Shown here one piece after another: positions 1 to 8,120 of a stretch of DNA of 21,435 nt. The position numbers were made by a program, and so were the translations under genes. The number at the start of each line of letters is the position of its first letter. The stretch's first letter is position 1. The DNA lies in the NCBI GenBank assembly GCA_039818825.1, contig JBCBTD010000065.1, positions 1-21,435 on the forward strand, written 5' to 3'. Source of the DNA: JBCBTD01 sp039818825. Lineage in GTDB: Bacteria; Pseudomonadota; Alphaproteobacteria; Geminicoccales; Geminicoccaceae. The notes below the pieces were generated by a model, which was not told the DNA's origin, did no database searches, and saw only the letters and a program-made list of their open reading frames with translations.

Positions 1-510
1 CTCAATGCCGTAGAGATGGTCGGGATAGCTGTAGCTCGGCAGCATGATCGGGCGCTCGAACGCCATCTGCAGCTTGGCGACGACCCGCAGGGAGGCGGCG
101 TTGGTCGGGTCGACGACAGCCACGATCCGCGGCAGCCGCAACGCGCCGAGCCCGTGTTCGACGATCGCCGCCGCCGCCTCAGTCGCGTAACCCTGGCCCC
201 AACAACGCTGCGCGAGACGATAGCTGAGCTCGGCGACGTCGGCGCCACAGCGCGCCGGGTCCATCCGCAACCCGGCATAGCCGATCACGCCGCCGCCCGG
301 TCGTTCGACGACCGCGCGGATCCCGAGGTCCGGATGGACGCCAGCCTCGTCGATCCGGTGTCGCAGCCAAACCGGGACGTCGCTCGGCCGGCGGACGCCG
401 GCGATGCTGAACCGCATCACCTCCGGATCGCACAGCACGTTGGTCATCGCGTTGGCGTCGCCGGGAACGAAACGGCGCAGCGTCAAGCGCCGCGTCGCGA
501 GCTCGATCAT
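1..510 (-). CDS. GNAT-family N-acetyltransferase (RimJ/RimL-like), 3' end missing
   Basis: This is an acetyl-CoA-dependent N-acetyltransferase of the RimJ/RimL type; the substrate cannot be told. The frame is open from ATG (508-510) to the left edge, giving 170 visible residues with no stop, so the C-terminus lies outside the window. The N-terminus (IELATRRLTLRRF) has the usual RimJ opening. The acetyl-CoA loop appears as RCWGQGYA (the R/Q-x-x-G-x-G/A motif) near residue 105, after the ELSYRL strand. DPTNAASLRV near residue 138 is the typical N-x-x-S segment of motif B. A GAGGGA ribosome site lies about 7 bases upstream of the ATG. The gene is divergent from the methyltransferase at 707, sharing a 196-base gap. 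The family call is firm; the biological target is unknown. Confidence 0.85.
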   Translation of the reverse strand, partial: MIELATRRLTLRRFVPGDANAMTNVLCDPEVMRFSIAGVRRPSDVPVWLRHRIDEAGVHPDLGIRAVVERPGGGVIGYAGLRMDPARCGADVAELSYRLAQRCWGQGYATEAAAAIVEHGLGALRLPRIVAVVDPTNAASLRVVAKLQMAFERPIMLPSYSYPDHLYGIE

Positions 511-706
511 GACAACATCCCTCGGCCGCCATCCAGACGGCTCTTCCGCGTTGTACGGGTCGCCATCTGTGGTTCCAGCGACGCGCTGCGACAAGGCACG
601 TTGGCTTCTAACCGCTCAGGGCGCCGCCTGTGATCGATCGATGGTGGCATGACATGGACCGGCGTACCGTCGGTGATGACAGGAGCGACCGCGCGAAGGA
701 TCCGAC

Positions 707-1510
707 ATGGAGGAAGCCGTAAGCAGGACCGGCCCGCCCGGCGGTTCCGCGGTCAGCCGTGCACGCGCCGCCTGGAGTGGTGCCAAGGCGCTCGCGCGAT
801 CGGTGCGGCTCTACCATGGCGACCCGGTGCGACGCCGCGCCATGGCGTCGCTGTACGCTGGCTTCGTCGGGCCTGGCGATCTGGTGTTCGACGTCGGCGC
901 CCATGTCGGCGACCGCACGGCCGCCTTCCGACGCCTCGGCTGTCGCGTCGTGGCCGTCGAGCCTCAGCCCTCGTTGGCGCGATTCCTCCGGGCCACCCAA
1001 GGATGGCGCCCGCGGGTCAGCGTCATCCCTGCTGCGGTCGGCCGCGAAGCCGGCGAGACCCAGCTGCACCTCAACCCCACCAACCCCACGGTCGCCACTG
1101 CGTCGCGGGCGTTCGTCGATGCGGCGGCCGGCGCCGAGGGCTGGCATGACCAGCGCTGGGAGGGCTCCGTGACCGTTCCTGTAACGACGTTGGACGTGTT
1201 GATCGCCCGTTTCGGCACACCGGCCTTCGTCAAGATCGACGTCGAGGGCTTCGAGGCGGAGGCACTCCACGGCCTTGGCCAACGGCTTGAGGCGCTGTCC
1301 TTCGAGTTCACGACCATCCAGCGCGACGTCGCCCACCACGCGCTGGATCGGCTCGGTGAACTGGGCGTCGATCGGTTCGACGCGTCGCTCGGTGAAAGCC
1401 AACAGCTGGTGTTCGGCGAGCCCATCGACGGATCGACCTTGCGCCGCTGGCTCGACGCCCTGCCGACTGCGGCCAACTCGGGCGACATCTACGCCCTCGC
1501 CGACCGCTGA
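707..1510 (+). CDS. FkbM-family SAM-dependent methyltransferase
   Basis: This is a predicted S-adenosylmethionine-dependent O-methyltransferase of the FkbM family, whose members methylate sugars, polyketides or other small molecules; the substrate here is unknown. It has 267 residues, normal for the family. The SAM-binding motif I is FDVGAHVGD (61-69), the acidic ribose-binding end is VAVEPQP (E85), and the family hallmark KIDVEGFE sits at 176-183. The ATG at 707 follows AAGGA with a 6-base spacer. No signal peptide or membrane segment is seen, so it should be cytosolic. It stands alone on the plus strand, with no glycosyltransferase or polyketide gene nearby to suggest a substrate. Confidence 0.88.
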   Translation: MEEAVSRTGPPGGSAVSRARAAWSGAKALARSVRLYHGDPVRRRAMASLYAGFVGPGDLVFDVGAHVGDRTAAFRRLGCRVVAVEPQPSLARFLRATQGWRPRVSVIPAAVGREAGETQLHLNPTNPTVATASRAFVDAAAGAEGWHDQRWEGSVTVPVTTLDVLIARFGTPAFVKIDVEGFEAEALHGLGQRLEALSFEFTTIQRDVAHHALDRLGELGVDRFDASLGESQQLVFGEPIDGSTLRRWLDALPTAANSGDIYALADR

Positions 1511-1655
1511 CGCGACCGGACCCTGGACGGGGTCGACGCGCATGTCACCTGACAGCGGCCGATGGTCTCACGCGCCAATGGTGCCAAACCGTTTGCCGGT
1601 TAACGCTTCGTGGAGGTCGATGGGCGACATCGGCAGCAGGAAACACCGCCCCCAT

Positions 1656-1659
1656 GAGG
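1656..1659 (+). promoter_or_regulatory. Ribosome binding site deciding the chemoreceptor start
   Basis: GAGG with a 6-base spacer precedes the ATG at 1666. The in-frame ATG at 1654 overlaps this site, and its own nearest purine run (AGGA, 1638-1641) is 12 bases away. I therefore prefer 1666; choosing 1654 would add only four residues (MRLT). Confidence 0.55.
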
Positions 1660-1665
1660 CTGACA

Positions 1666-3318
1666 ATGCAGAAGCTTTTCACGCTCCGGCTCCGCCTGGC
1701 CGCCGTCGTGGTCATGGTCGTCGCCGCGTTCGGCGCCATGAGCTGGAGCAATCTCGACGGCATCCGCACCCAGCTGCTGGAGAGCAAGCATCAACAGCTC
1801 GAAACCGTGGTGCAGCTCGCCCGCAGCCTGGTCGACGCCGAGATCGCCAAGGCGGAAGCCGGTGAGATCGGCACCGCGCAAGCCAAGGCGACAGCGGCAC
1901 AGCTGATCAGCGAGCTTCGCTATGGCGGCAAAAACTACCTCTGGGTCAACGACGTGGACGGCAATCTCGTCGCCCACCCGCATCGCGCGGACCAGATCGG
2001 CAGCTCGATGCTCGATCTCCAGGACCGGGCCGGCACGTTCATCTATCGCGCGTTCGTCCGTGCGGCCCAGTCGGGCGACGGCTTCGTCGACTATGTCGGC
2101 CGCCGCCCGGGCGGCGACTCGATGGATGCGCCCAAACTAGCCTACCTGGAGCTGGTCGAGCCCTGGGGCTGGATCATCGGCAGCGGCTTCTACGTCGACG
2201 ACGTCGACGCCGCATTCCGGGCTGCGGCGGTGCGCGAACTGTCGATCGCCGCGGCGGTCATTCTCGCGATCGGCTTGATGTCGATGACCACGGCTTGGGC
2301 GGTCTCGCGAGGACTCGACCGGCTGGGCGCGGCCATGGCGGCACTTGCCGGCGGCCGCACCAACGTCGAAGTGCCGATGATCGCGCGCCAGGACGAGCTG
2401 GGTGCCATGGCGCGCACCGTGGAAGTGTTCAAGGCCAACGCCATCGAGACCGAACGCCTGCGCCAGGAACGTGCGGCCACGGCCGAGCGCATGGCGACGG
2501 CACTGGAGGGCGCGGTCGGCCACACCGTCGAGCAGATCGGCAACATGGAGGGACAGCTGCAGAGTACCGTTGTGACGCTCGCCGAGGCCGCACGGACCAA
2601 CCGCGACGAAGCAGCTGCCGTGACGCAGGGGGCGGCCGATGCGAGCTGCAGCGTCCAAACCGTTGCCGCTGCCGGCGAAGAGCTGACCGGCGCCATCAAC
2701 GAGATCGGCCGCCAGGCAGCGACGACGGCGACCAACGCCGCCGCCGCCGTGCAGGGCGCGCAGACGGCTGACCGCCAGATGCGCAGCTTGGAAGACTCTG
2801 CACAGCGCATCGGCGAGGTCGTGACGTTGATCGAAGCGATCGCGTCGCAGACCAATCTCTTGGCGCTCAACGCCACCATCGAAGCAGCCCGCGCCGGCGA
2901 AGCCGGGCGTGGCTTTGCCGTGGTGGCCACCGAAGTGAAGACACTCGCCGCCGAAACCGGCAAGGCGACGGCGCGGATCGAGGAACAGATCAGCGCTATG
3001 CAGGAGTTGACCGGCGGTACGGCGCGGGCGATCGCCGACGTCGCTCAGGTCGTCGGCGAAATCGACGGTGCGGCCGGCGCGATCGCCGCCGCCGTCGAGG
3101 AACAAGGCGCCGCCGCGGCGGCGATCCAGCACTCGCTCAGCCAGGCTGCGGATGGCGCCGAGCGGGTTCGCCGCGGTATCGGCGCGGTCGACGAGGCAAG
3201 CGGACGCTCGGCGGCGATGTTGCCCGACCTGGAAACTCTGGCGAGCAGGTTGAGTGACGAAACGCGCACACTGAGCGACGGCCTGGACGGTTATCTGAAG
3301 TCGGTTCGCGCCGGCTGA
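1666..3318 (+). CDS. Methyl-accepting chemotaxis protein with single Cache (sCache_2-like) sensor
   Basis: This is a membrane chemoreceptor that would bind a small ligand outside the cytoplasmic membrane and control CheA/CheW; the ligand is unknown. It has 550 residues. TM1 is at about 5-24. A periplasmic Cache domain spans about 30-180, with the typical NYLWVNDVDGNLVAHP strand-turn and WGWIIGSGFYVDD end. TM2 is at about 193-213, followed by a HAMP segment (about 214-266). A long helical signalling domain carries the highly conserved hairpin tip SQTNLLALNATIEAARAGE at about 394-412, then GRGFAVVA. No C-terminal CheR-docking pentapeptide is seen. No other chemotaxis gene is adjacent, so it is an orphan receptor that must use a che system elsewhere. 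The IclR gene starts 70 bases downstream. Confidence 0.92.
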   Translation: MQKLFTLRLRLAAVVVMVVAAFGAMSWSNLDGIRTQLLESKHQQLETVVQLARSLVDAEIAKAEAGEIGTAQAKATAAQLISELRYGGKNYLWVNDVDGNLVAHPHRADQIGSSMLDLQDRAGTFIYRAFVRAAQSGDGFVDYVGRRPGGDSMDAPKLAYLELVEPWGWIIGSGFYVDDVDAAFRAAAVRELSIAAAVILAIGLMSMTTAWAVSRGLDRLGAAMAALAGGRTNVEVPMIARQDELGAMARTVEVFKANAIETERLRQERAATAERMATALEGAVGHTVEQIGNMEGQLQSTVVTLAEAARTNRDEAAAVTQGAADASCSVQTVAAAGEELTGAINEIGRQAATTATNAAAAVQGAQTADRQMRSLEDSAQRIGEVVTLIEAIASQTNLLALNATIEAARAGEAGRGFAVVATEVKTLAAETGKATARIEEQISAMQELTGGTARAIADVAQVVGEIDGAAGAIAAAVEEQGAAAAAIQHSLSQAADGAERVRRGIGAVDEASGRSAAMLPDLETLASRLSDETRTLSDGLDGYLKSVRAG

Positions 3319-3388
3319 AGCCGCCTCTCGACGCCGCCTGCGACCGCTGCGATGGTGGAGCCTCGGAGGCGTGTCCTGAGGGAAAACC

Positions 3389-4225
3389 ATGGCCAAGCCG
3401 GCACCCTCGCGCGGGCCGCGGCGGACCATGCGGTCGACGCTGCCCGCCAAGTCGGATCAGGTCCAATCGCTGACCCGCGCGCTGGGACTGCTCACCGCAC
3501 TGGCCGAGAGCCACGACGGGATGTCGTTGAGCGACCTCGCCGAGCTCCGAGCGCTGCCGGTGTCGACCACGCACCGGCTGTTGACGACGCTCGAGGGTGA
3601 GGGCTTCGTCCGCCACGAACCGGTCCAGGGCTTGTGGCAAATCGGGATGCACGCCTTCCGGGTTGGCACGGCCTTCACCCGCACGCGCGACGTCGTCGCG
3701 CTCGCGCGGCCGTACATGCGCCGCGTCATGGAAGCCACCGGCGAAACCGTCAGCCTCTACGTCGAAGACGGCGGCGAGGCCACCTGTATGGCACAGGTCG
3801 AGTCGCGACAGTTGATGCGCGCGATCGCGCGCCCGGGAAACCGCGTCAAGCTCCACTGCTCGGGGGCCGGCAAGGCGATGCTCGCCGCCATGGGCGATGC
3901 CGAGGTCAGCCAGATCCTGCAGGCCCATGGCCTGCCTCGGTTGACCGAGAAGACCCTCGACACGCCACGCAAACTGCGCGCCGACCTGGAGGCCGTTCGA
4001 AGCCAGGGCTACGCGATGGACGACGAGGAGCACGCCGTGGGGCTGCGCTGTGTGGGTGCTGCTGTCCTGGACGAGCATCGCCGGGCGATTGCAGCGGTCT
4101 CGCTGTCGGGTCCGATGGCCAGGATCGGCGACGCCGAGGTCACGCGCTTCGGCGCGATGATCCGCAAGGCCGCAGCCGAGATCACCAACCACTATGGTGG
4201 TCCGAGTGCGGGCGACAAGACCTAA
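3389..4225 (+). CDS. IclR-family transcriptional regulator, probable glyoxylate-responsive (AllR-like)
   Basis: This is a dimeric DNA-binding regulator of 278 residues with an N-terminal winged helix-turn-helix (about 24-86: QSLTRALGLLTALAE, then LPVSTTHRLLTTLE) and a C-terminal effector domain (about 100-270) containing CSGAGKAMLA and the DDEEHAVGLRC motif. D211, C221, S238 and S240 sit where, from memory, E. coli AllR has Asp207, Cys217, Ser234 and Ser236, residues that contact glyoxylate. Together with the next gene being gcl on the same strand, this suggests glyoxylate as effector; that is inference. The ATG follows GAGGG with a 6-base spacer. A perfect inverted repeat in the gap to gcl is a candidate binding site. 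Confidence 0.9.
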   Translation: MAKPAPSRGPRRTMRSTLPAKSDQVQSLTRALGLLTALAESHDGMSLSDLAELRALPVSTTHRLLTTLEGEGFVRHEPVQGLWQIGMHAFRVGTAFTRTRDVVALARPYMRRVMEATGETVSLYVEDGGEATCMAQVESRQLMRAIARPGNRVKLHCSGAGKAMLAAMGDAEVSQILQAHGLPRLTEKTLDTPRKLRADLEAVRSQGYAMDDEEHAVGLRCVGAAVLDEHRRAIAAVSLSGPMARIGDAEVTRFGAMIRKAAAEITNHYGGPSAGDKT

Positions 4226-4255
4226 AACATTGCTTTTCAAAGCTTAAATCTGCTT

Positions 4256-4272
4256 TTTCCGACTAGCGGAAA
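4256..4272. promoter_or_regulatory. Candidate IclR-type operator upstream of gcl
   Basis: TTTCCG-ACTAG-CGGAAA is a perfect 6-base-arm inverted repeat with a 5-base spacer, in an AT-richer patch (4226-4280) between the iclR stop and gcl. Palindromes built on TTCCG/CGGAA are of the kind bound by IclR-family regulators. A second small palindrome, GCTTT-TC-AAAGC, lies at 4232-4243. Binding by the neighbouring regulator is inferred from position and shape only. Confidence 0.5.
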
Positions 4273-4287
4273 CGCTTCCACAAGCAG

Positions 4288-4317
4288 TTGAGCGGCGCCG
4301 TTCACGGAGCATATGTT
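4288..4317 (+). promoter_or_regulatory. Possible sigma-70-like promoter for gcl
   Basis: TTGAGC (4288-4293) and TATGTT (4312-4317) are separated by 18 bases and would place transcription start about 20 bases before the gcl ATG. Each hexamer matches consensus at only about four of six positions. The candidate operator lies just upstream of the -35 element, a position compatible with activation or with interference. The match is weak. Confidence 0.3.
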
Positions 4318-4346
4318 ACTTCCGAACGACAAGTCGGGGGGCTTCC

Positions 4347-6146
4347 ATGGCGAAGATGACGGCAGCGATGGCCGCGGTGCAGGTGCTGGAGCGCGAGGGG
4401 ATCACGGTCGGTTTCGGCGTGCCGGGCGCGGCGATCAACCCCTTCTACGCGGCCCTGCGCGAGCGCGACACGATCCGCCACGTGCTGGCCCGCCACGTCG
4501 AAGGAGCGTCGCACATGGCCGACGGCTACAGTCGCGCCAAAGCCGGCAATGTCGGGCTGTGCATCGGCACCTCGGGACCCGCAGGAACCGACATGATCAC
4601 CGGGTTGTACACGGCCCAGGCCGACAGCGTTCCGCTCCTCTGCGTCACCGGTCAAGCGCCCCGGGCGCGGCTCTACAAGGAGGACTTCCAGGCGGTCGAC
4701 ATCGAGAGCATCGCCGGACCGGTAACGAAGTGGGCGGTGACGGTCCGCGAGCCGGGCTTGGTCCCGCGGGCCTTCCAGCAGGCGTTCCACCTGATGCGTT
4801 CGGGCCGGCCGGGCCCCGTCTTGATCGATTTGCCGGTCGACGTGCAAACCGCCGAGATCGAGTTCGATTCAGACACCTACGAGCCTCTGCCCGTCTACAA
4901 GCCGGCCGCGTCCAGGCGGCAGATCGAGAAGGCGATGGCGATGCTGGCCGAGGCTGAGCGACCGCTGATCGTCGCCGGCGGCGGCATCGTGAACGCCGAC
5001 GCCGCGGCGCTCCTGGTCCGCTTCGCCGAGGCGACGGGCGTGCCGGTGATCCCGACGTTGATGGGCTGGGGCACGATCCCGGACGACCATCCGCTGATGG
5101 CGGGTATGGTCGGCCTGCAGACGAGCCATCGCTACGGCAATGCGACCTTCCAGAAGGCGGATTTCGTGCTCGGTATCGGCAACCGCTGGGCCAATCGCCA
5201 TACGGGATCGATCGAGCAGTACACCGCGGGCCGCCGGTTCGTACATGTCGACATCGAGCCCACGCAAATCGGCCGGGTGTTCAATCCCGACTACGGCATC
5301 GTCTCTGACGCACGCGCGGCGCTGGAGCTGTTCCTCGACGTCGCTGAGGACTGGGCAGCGGCTGGTCGATTGCCCGACCGTACTGCATGGGCGGCGGAGT
5401 GCCTCCATCGCAAGCAGCACATGCTGCGCCGCACCCACTACGACGAGGTGCCGCTGAAGCCGCAACGGGTCTATCAGGAGATGAACGAGGCGTTCGGCAG
5501 GAACACCTGCTTCGTCACCACCATCGGGTTGTCGCAGATCGCAGGCGCCCAGTTTCTCGGGGTCTACGAGCCGCGGAACTGGATCAACTGCGGCCAAGCC
5601 GGCCCGTTGGGTTGGACGCTGCCGGCAGCACTCGGCGTCCGCGCGGCCGATCCCGATCGCGAGATCGTCGGCCTCGCCGGCGACTACGATTTTCAGTTCC
5701 TCATCGAGGAGCTGGCGGTCGGCGCGCAGCACAAACTGCCGTTCCTGCAGGTGGTCCTCAACAACTCCTATCTCGGCCTGATCCGACAGTCGCAGCGTGG
5801 CTACAAGATGGATTTCGAAGTCAGCCTCGCGTTCGACAACATCAACAACGACGAAGTCGGCTCCTACGGTGTCGACCACGTCGCCGTTGCAGAAGGTTTG
5901 GGCTGCAAGGCGATCAGGGTGCGCAGCCCCAACGAGTTCAAGGACGCCTTTGCCAAGGCAAAGGCCTTGATGGAGGAACACCAGGTGCCGGTGGTGATCG
6001 AGTTCATCACCGAGCGGGTCACCAACATCGCCATGGGCACCGAGATCAGCGACGTCAGCGAGTTCGAGGAGATCTTGTGCCTCGATCCTGATCTCAACGC
6101 CGCGAACGCATGGACACCGGCCGCCAACGTTGCAGCCGCGGAGTAG
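4347..6146 (+). CDS. gcl: Glyoxylate carboligase (tartronate-semialdehyde synthase)
   Basis: This cytosolic ThDP- and FAD-dependent enzyme joins two glyoxylates to give tartronate semialdehyde and CO2, the first step of the glycerate pathway. It has 599 residues, close to E. coli Gcl and alignable along its whole length. Hallmarks are FGVPGAAINPFY at the N-terminus, ARHVEGASHMADGYSRA, GQAPRARLYKEDFQAVDIE, NCGQAGPLGWT and the ThDP/metal segment GDYDFQFLIEEL through NNSYLGLIRQ. Val51 occupies the place of the catalytic glutamate found in other ThDP enzymes, as is characteristic of true glyoxylate carboligases, so this is not acetolactate synthase. The ATG follows a G-rich site (GGGGGG, 4336-4341). 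The product is the substrate of the next gene, glxR. Confidence 0.97.
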   Translation: MAKMTAAMAAVQVLEREGITVGFGVPGAAINPFYAALRERDTIRHVLARHVEGASHMADGYSRAKAGNVGLCIGTSGPAGTDMITGLYTAQADSVPLLCVTGQAPRARLYKEDFQAVDIESIAGPVTKWAVTVREPGLVPRAFQQAFHLMRSGRPGPVLIDLPVDVQTAEIEFDSDTYEPLPVYKPAASRRQIEKAMAMLAEAERPLIVAGGGIVNADAAALLVRFAEATGVPVIPTLMGWGTIPDDHPLMAGMVGLQTSHRYGNATFQKADFVLGIGNRWANRHTGSIEQYTAGRRFVHVDIEPTQIGRVFNPDYGIVSDARAALELFLDVAEDWAAAGRLPDRTAWAAECLHRKQHMLRRTHYDEVPLKPQRVYQEMNEAFGRNTCFVTTIGLSQIAGAQFLGVYEPRNWINCGQAGPLGWTLPAALGVRAADPDREIVGLAGDYDFQFLIEELAVGAQHKLPFLQVVLNNSYLGLIRQSQRGYKMDFEVSLAFDNINNDEVGSYGVDHVAVAEGLGCKAIRVRSPNEFKDAFAKAKALMEEHQVPVVIEFITERVTNIAMGTEISDVSEFEEILCLDPDLNAANAWTPAANVAAAE

Positions 6147-6257
6147 ACCCAGGACCAATGGCGGATCGCGTTCGACAGCCCTGGGGTCGTGGGCTAGGCC
6201 GAGCGTGCCGGAGCGCACACGCGCCGTCGACATCGGTGATACTTGGGGGAGGACGAC

Positions 6258-7136
6258 ATGGACGTAGGCTTCATCGGGCTCGGGATCATGGGCAAACCCA
6301 TGGCCGGCCATCTCATCGCCGGAGGGCACCAGGTCCACGCGTTCAGCCGTTCAGGCGTGCCGGGCGACCTCGCCGGTGCCATCGCCTGCGACAGCCCGAA
6401 GGCCGTGGCCCAGGCGGCCGACGTCGTCGTCACCATGGTGCCGGACACCCCCGACGTGCAGAAGGTGTTGTTCGGCGAGAACGGCGTCGCCGAGGGCCTT
6501 TCGGCGGGCAAGGTCGTGGTCGACATGAGCTCGATCAGCCCGATCGAGACCAAGAGCTTCGCCGGCTGCATCGAGGGTTTGGGCTGTCACTACCTCGACG
6601 CACCCGTCTCAGGTGGTGAGGTCGGGGCCAAAGCGGCGAGCCTGACGATCATGGTCGGCGGCCCCGAGGCGGCATTCGAGCGGGTGAAACCGCTCTTCGA
6701 TCTGATGGGCAAGAACGTCACCCTGATCGGCCCCAACGGGGCCGGACAGACGTGCAAAGTCGCCAACCAGATCATCGTCGCCCTGACCATCGAGGCGGTC
6801 GCCGAAGGCCTTCTGTTCGCCTCCAAGGCCGGCGCCGACCCGGTCAAGGTCCGCGAAGCGCTCATGGGTGGGCTCGCCACCTCGCGCATCCTGGAGGTCC
6901 ACGGGCTGCGCATGATCGAGCGAACCTTCGATCCCGGCTTCCGCATCGAGCTGCACCAAAAGGACCTGAATCTGGCGCTCCAGGGCGCCAAGGCACTGGG
7001 CATCAGCCTCCCCAACACGGCCACGGCGCAAGAACTGTTCAACGCCTGCCGCGCCCACGGCGGCGCTGCCTGGGACCATTCGGCGATGGTCCGCGCTCTG
7101 GAGATCGCGGCGAATCACGAGGTTGCGGGGGACTGA
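6258..7136 (+). CDS. glxR: 2-hydroxy-3-oxopropionate (tartronate semialdehyde) reductase
   Basis: This NAD(P)H-dependent beta-hydroxyacid dehydrogenase is predicted to reduce tartronate semialdehyde made by Gcl to D-glycerate. It has 292 residues. The Rossmann glycine motif is GLGIMG (7-12). The substrate loop DAPVSGGEVGA lies at 114-124, and the catalytic lysine is K167 in GQTCKVANQ, with N170 beside it. HQKDLNLAL near residue 240 is the usual C-terminal signature. The ATG at 6258 is chosen because GGGGGAGGA (6245-6253) precedes it at ideal distance; an upstream TTG at 6243 overlaps that ribosome site. It lies 111 bases after gcl on the same strand, and context fixes the substrate better than sequence does. 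The hyi gene often found between gcl and glxR is not here. Confidence 0.92.
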   Translation: MDVGFIGLGIMGKPMAGHLIAGGHQVHAFSRSGVPGDLAGAIACDSPKAVAQAADVVVTMVPDTPDVQKVLFGENGVAEGLSAGKVVVDMSSISPIETKSFAGCIEGLGCHYLDAPVSGGEVGAKAASLTIMVGGPEAAFERVKPLFDLMGKNVTLIGPNGAGQTCKVANQIIVALTIEAVAEGLLFASKAGADPVKVREALMGGLATSRILEVHGLRMIERTFDPGFRIELHQKDLNLALQGAKALGISLPNTATAQELFNACRAHGGAAWDHSAMVRALEIAANHEVAGD

Positions 7137-7150
7137 CCGACGCCGCCCCG

Positions 7151-8038
7151 TCAGCCGCCGACACCCTGTAGCTCGTAGGCCGTCAGCGTGTTCCGCATCA
7201 AACTGGCCACGGTCATCGGACCGACGCCGCCTGGGACCGGGGTGATTGCGCCGGCGACGCGGCTGACGGGGCCGAAGAAGACGTCGCCGACGAGGCGGCT
7301 CTCGCCGTCGTCGACGATGCGGTTCATGCCGACGTCGATGATGGTCGCACCCGAGCGGATGTAGTCGGCACCGATCATTCGCGGCCGGCCGATCGCGGCG
7401 ACCATGATGTCGGCGCTCTTCGTGAACCGCTTCAGGTTCCTGGTCTTGGAATGCGCGACCGTGACCGTGCAGTCGGCTGCCAGGAGCAGGGCGGCCATTG
7501 GCTTGCCGACGATGTTCGAGCGGCCGATCACAACGGCGTTCGCGCCACGCAGCCCATCCCGGCCATGGACGCTCTCCAACAGGTGCATGCAGCCCAACGG
7601 CGTGCACGGGATGAGGCCAGGTTCCGCCAGCGGCTGGGGGGAGGACGCCAAGCGGCCGAGGTTGAGCGGGTGGAAGCCGTCGACGTCCTTGGTCGGGTCG
7701 ATGGCGCGCTGAATCCGCCCGGCGTCGACCTTCGACGGCAGCGGGAGCTGAACCAGTACTCCGTGGACCGACCTGTCGGCGTTGATGTCGGCGACCACGG
7801 CGAGGAGGTCATCGGTCGTCACGCTGTGCGGCAACTCGATCACCTGACCGTCGATCCCGACCTCGCGGGCGACCCGGGCCTTGGTGCGGACATAGGCCCG
7901 TGACGCTGGATGGTCGCCGACGATGACCACCCGGAGACCAGGCGTCGGACGACCACTGGCGACGATCTGCTCCACCCGGCTCCGAACCTCGCCGCGCACC
8001 CGTTCGGCTTCCGCCTTGCCGTCGATGATCATCGCCAT
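7151..8038 (-). CDS. folD: Bifunctional methylenetetrahydrofolate dehydrogenase / methenyltetrahydrofolate cyclohydrolase
   Basis: FolD interconverts 5,10-methylene-, methenyl- and 10-formyl-tetrahydrofolate in the cytosol, supplying one-carbon units. It has 295 residues, normal for the family. The catalytic motif YVRTK has Y49 and K53, Q97 lies in VQLPLP, and DVDGFHPLN contains D120. PCTPLGC is at 144-150, the nucleotide-binding GRSNIVGKP at 172-180, and the C-terminal signature TPVPGGVGPMT at 266-276. The start MAMIIDGK is placed by family alignment; no clear ribosome site precedes it. Transcription may continue from the lipoprotein gene 82 bases upstream. The stop lies 14 bases from the convergent glxR stop, leaving no room for a separate terminator. 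Confidence 0.95.
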   Translation of the reverse strand: MAMIIDGKAEAERVRGEVRSRVEQIVASGRPTPGLRVVIVGDHPASRAYVRTKARVAREVGIDGQVIELPHSVTTDDLLAVVADINADRSVHGVLVQLPLPSKVDAGRIQRAIDPTKDVDGFHPLNLGRLASSPQPLAEPGLIPCTPLGCMHLLESVHGRDGLRGANAVVIGRSNIVGKPMAALLLAADCTVTVAHSKTRNLKRFTKSADIMVAAIGRPRMIGADYIRSGATIIDVGMNRIVDDGESRLVGDVFFGPVSRVAGAITPVPGGVGPMTVASLMRNTLTAYELQGVGG

Positions 8039-8120
8039 GGTCTGCCGCCGGTCTTGTTCGTCACCCCGAGCCTCACCTACACGCTCCGTCGCGCCGGGTC
8101 GAACCCAGCCGCCGCAGAGA

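Noticed and set aside
1595..1602. GCCGGTTA resembling a flagellar sigma-28 -10 element before the chemoreceptor
   Set aside because: No matching -35 element (TAAAGTTT-like) lies about 11 bases upstream; the nearby AACCG-N5-CGGTT repeat is too short to interpret.
2137..3450. Long minus-strand frame under the chemoreceptor (437 codons)
   Set aside because: It is a GC-rich shadow frame with R/G/H-rich translation and no recognisable domain; the plus-strand receptor is unambiguous.
4869..6338. Long minus-strand frame under gcl (489 codons)
   Set aside because: It is antisense to a fully conserved glyoxylate carboligase and its translation shows no family features.
7128..7156. Possible shared hairpin between the convergent glxR and folD stops (CTGAC...GTCAG)
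   Set aside because: It has only a 5-base stem with a 12-base loop and no T-run, so it is not convincing as a terminator.
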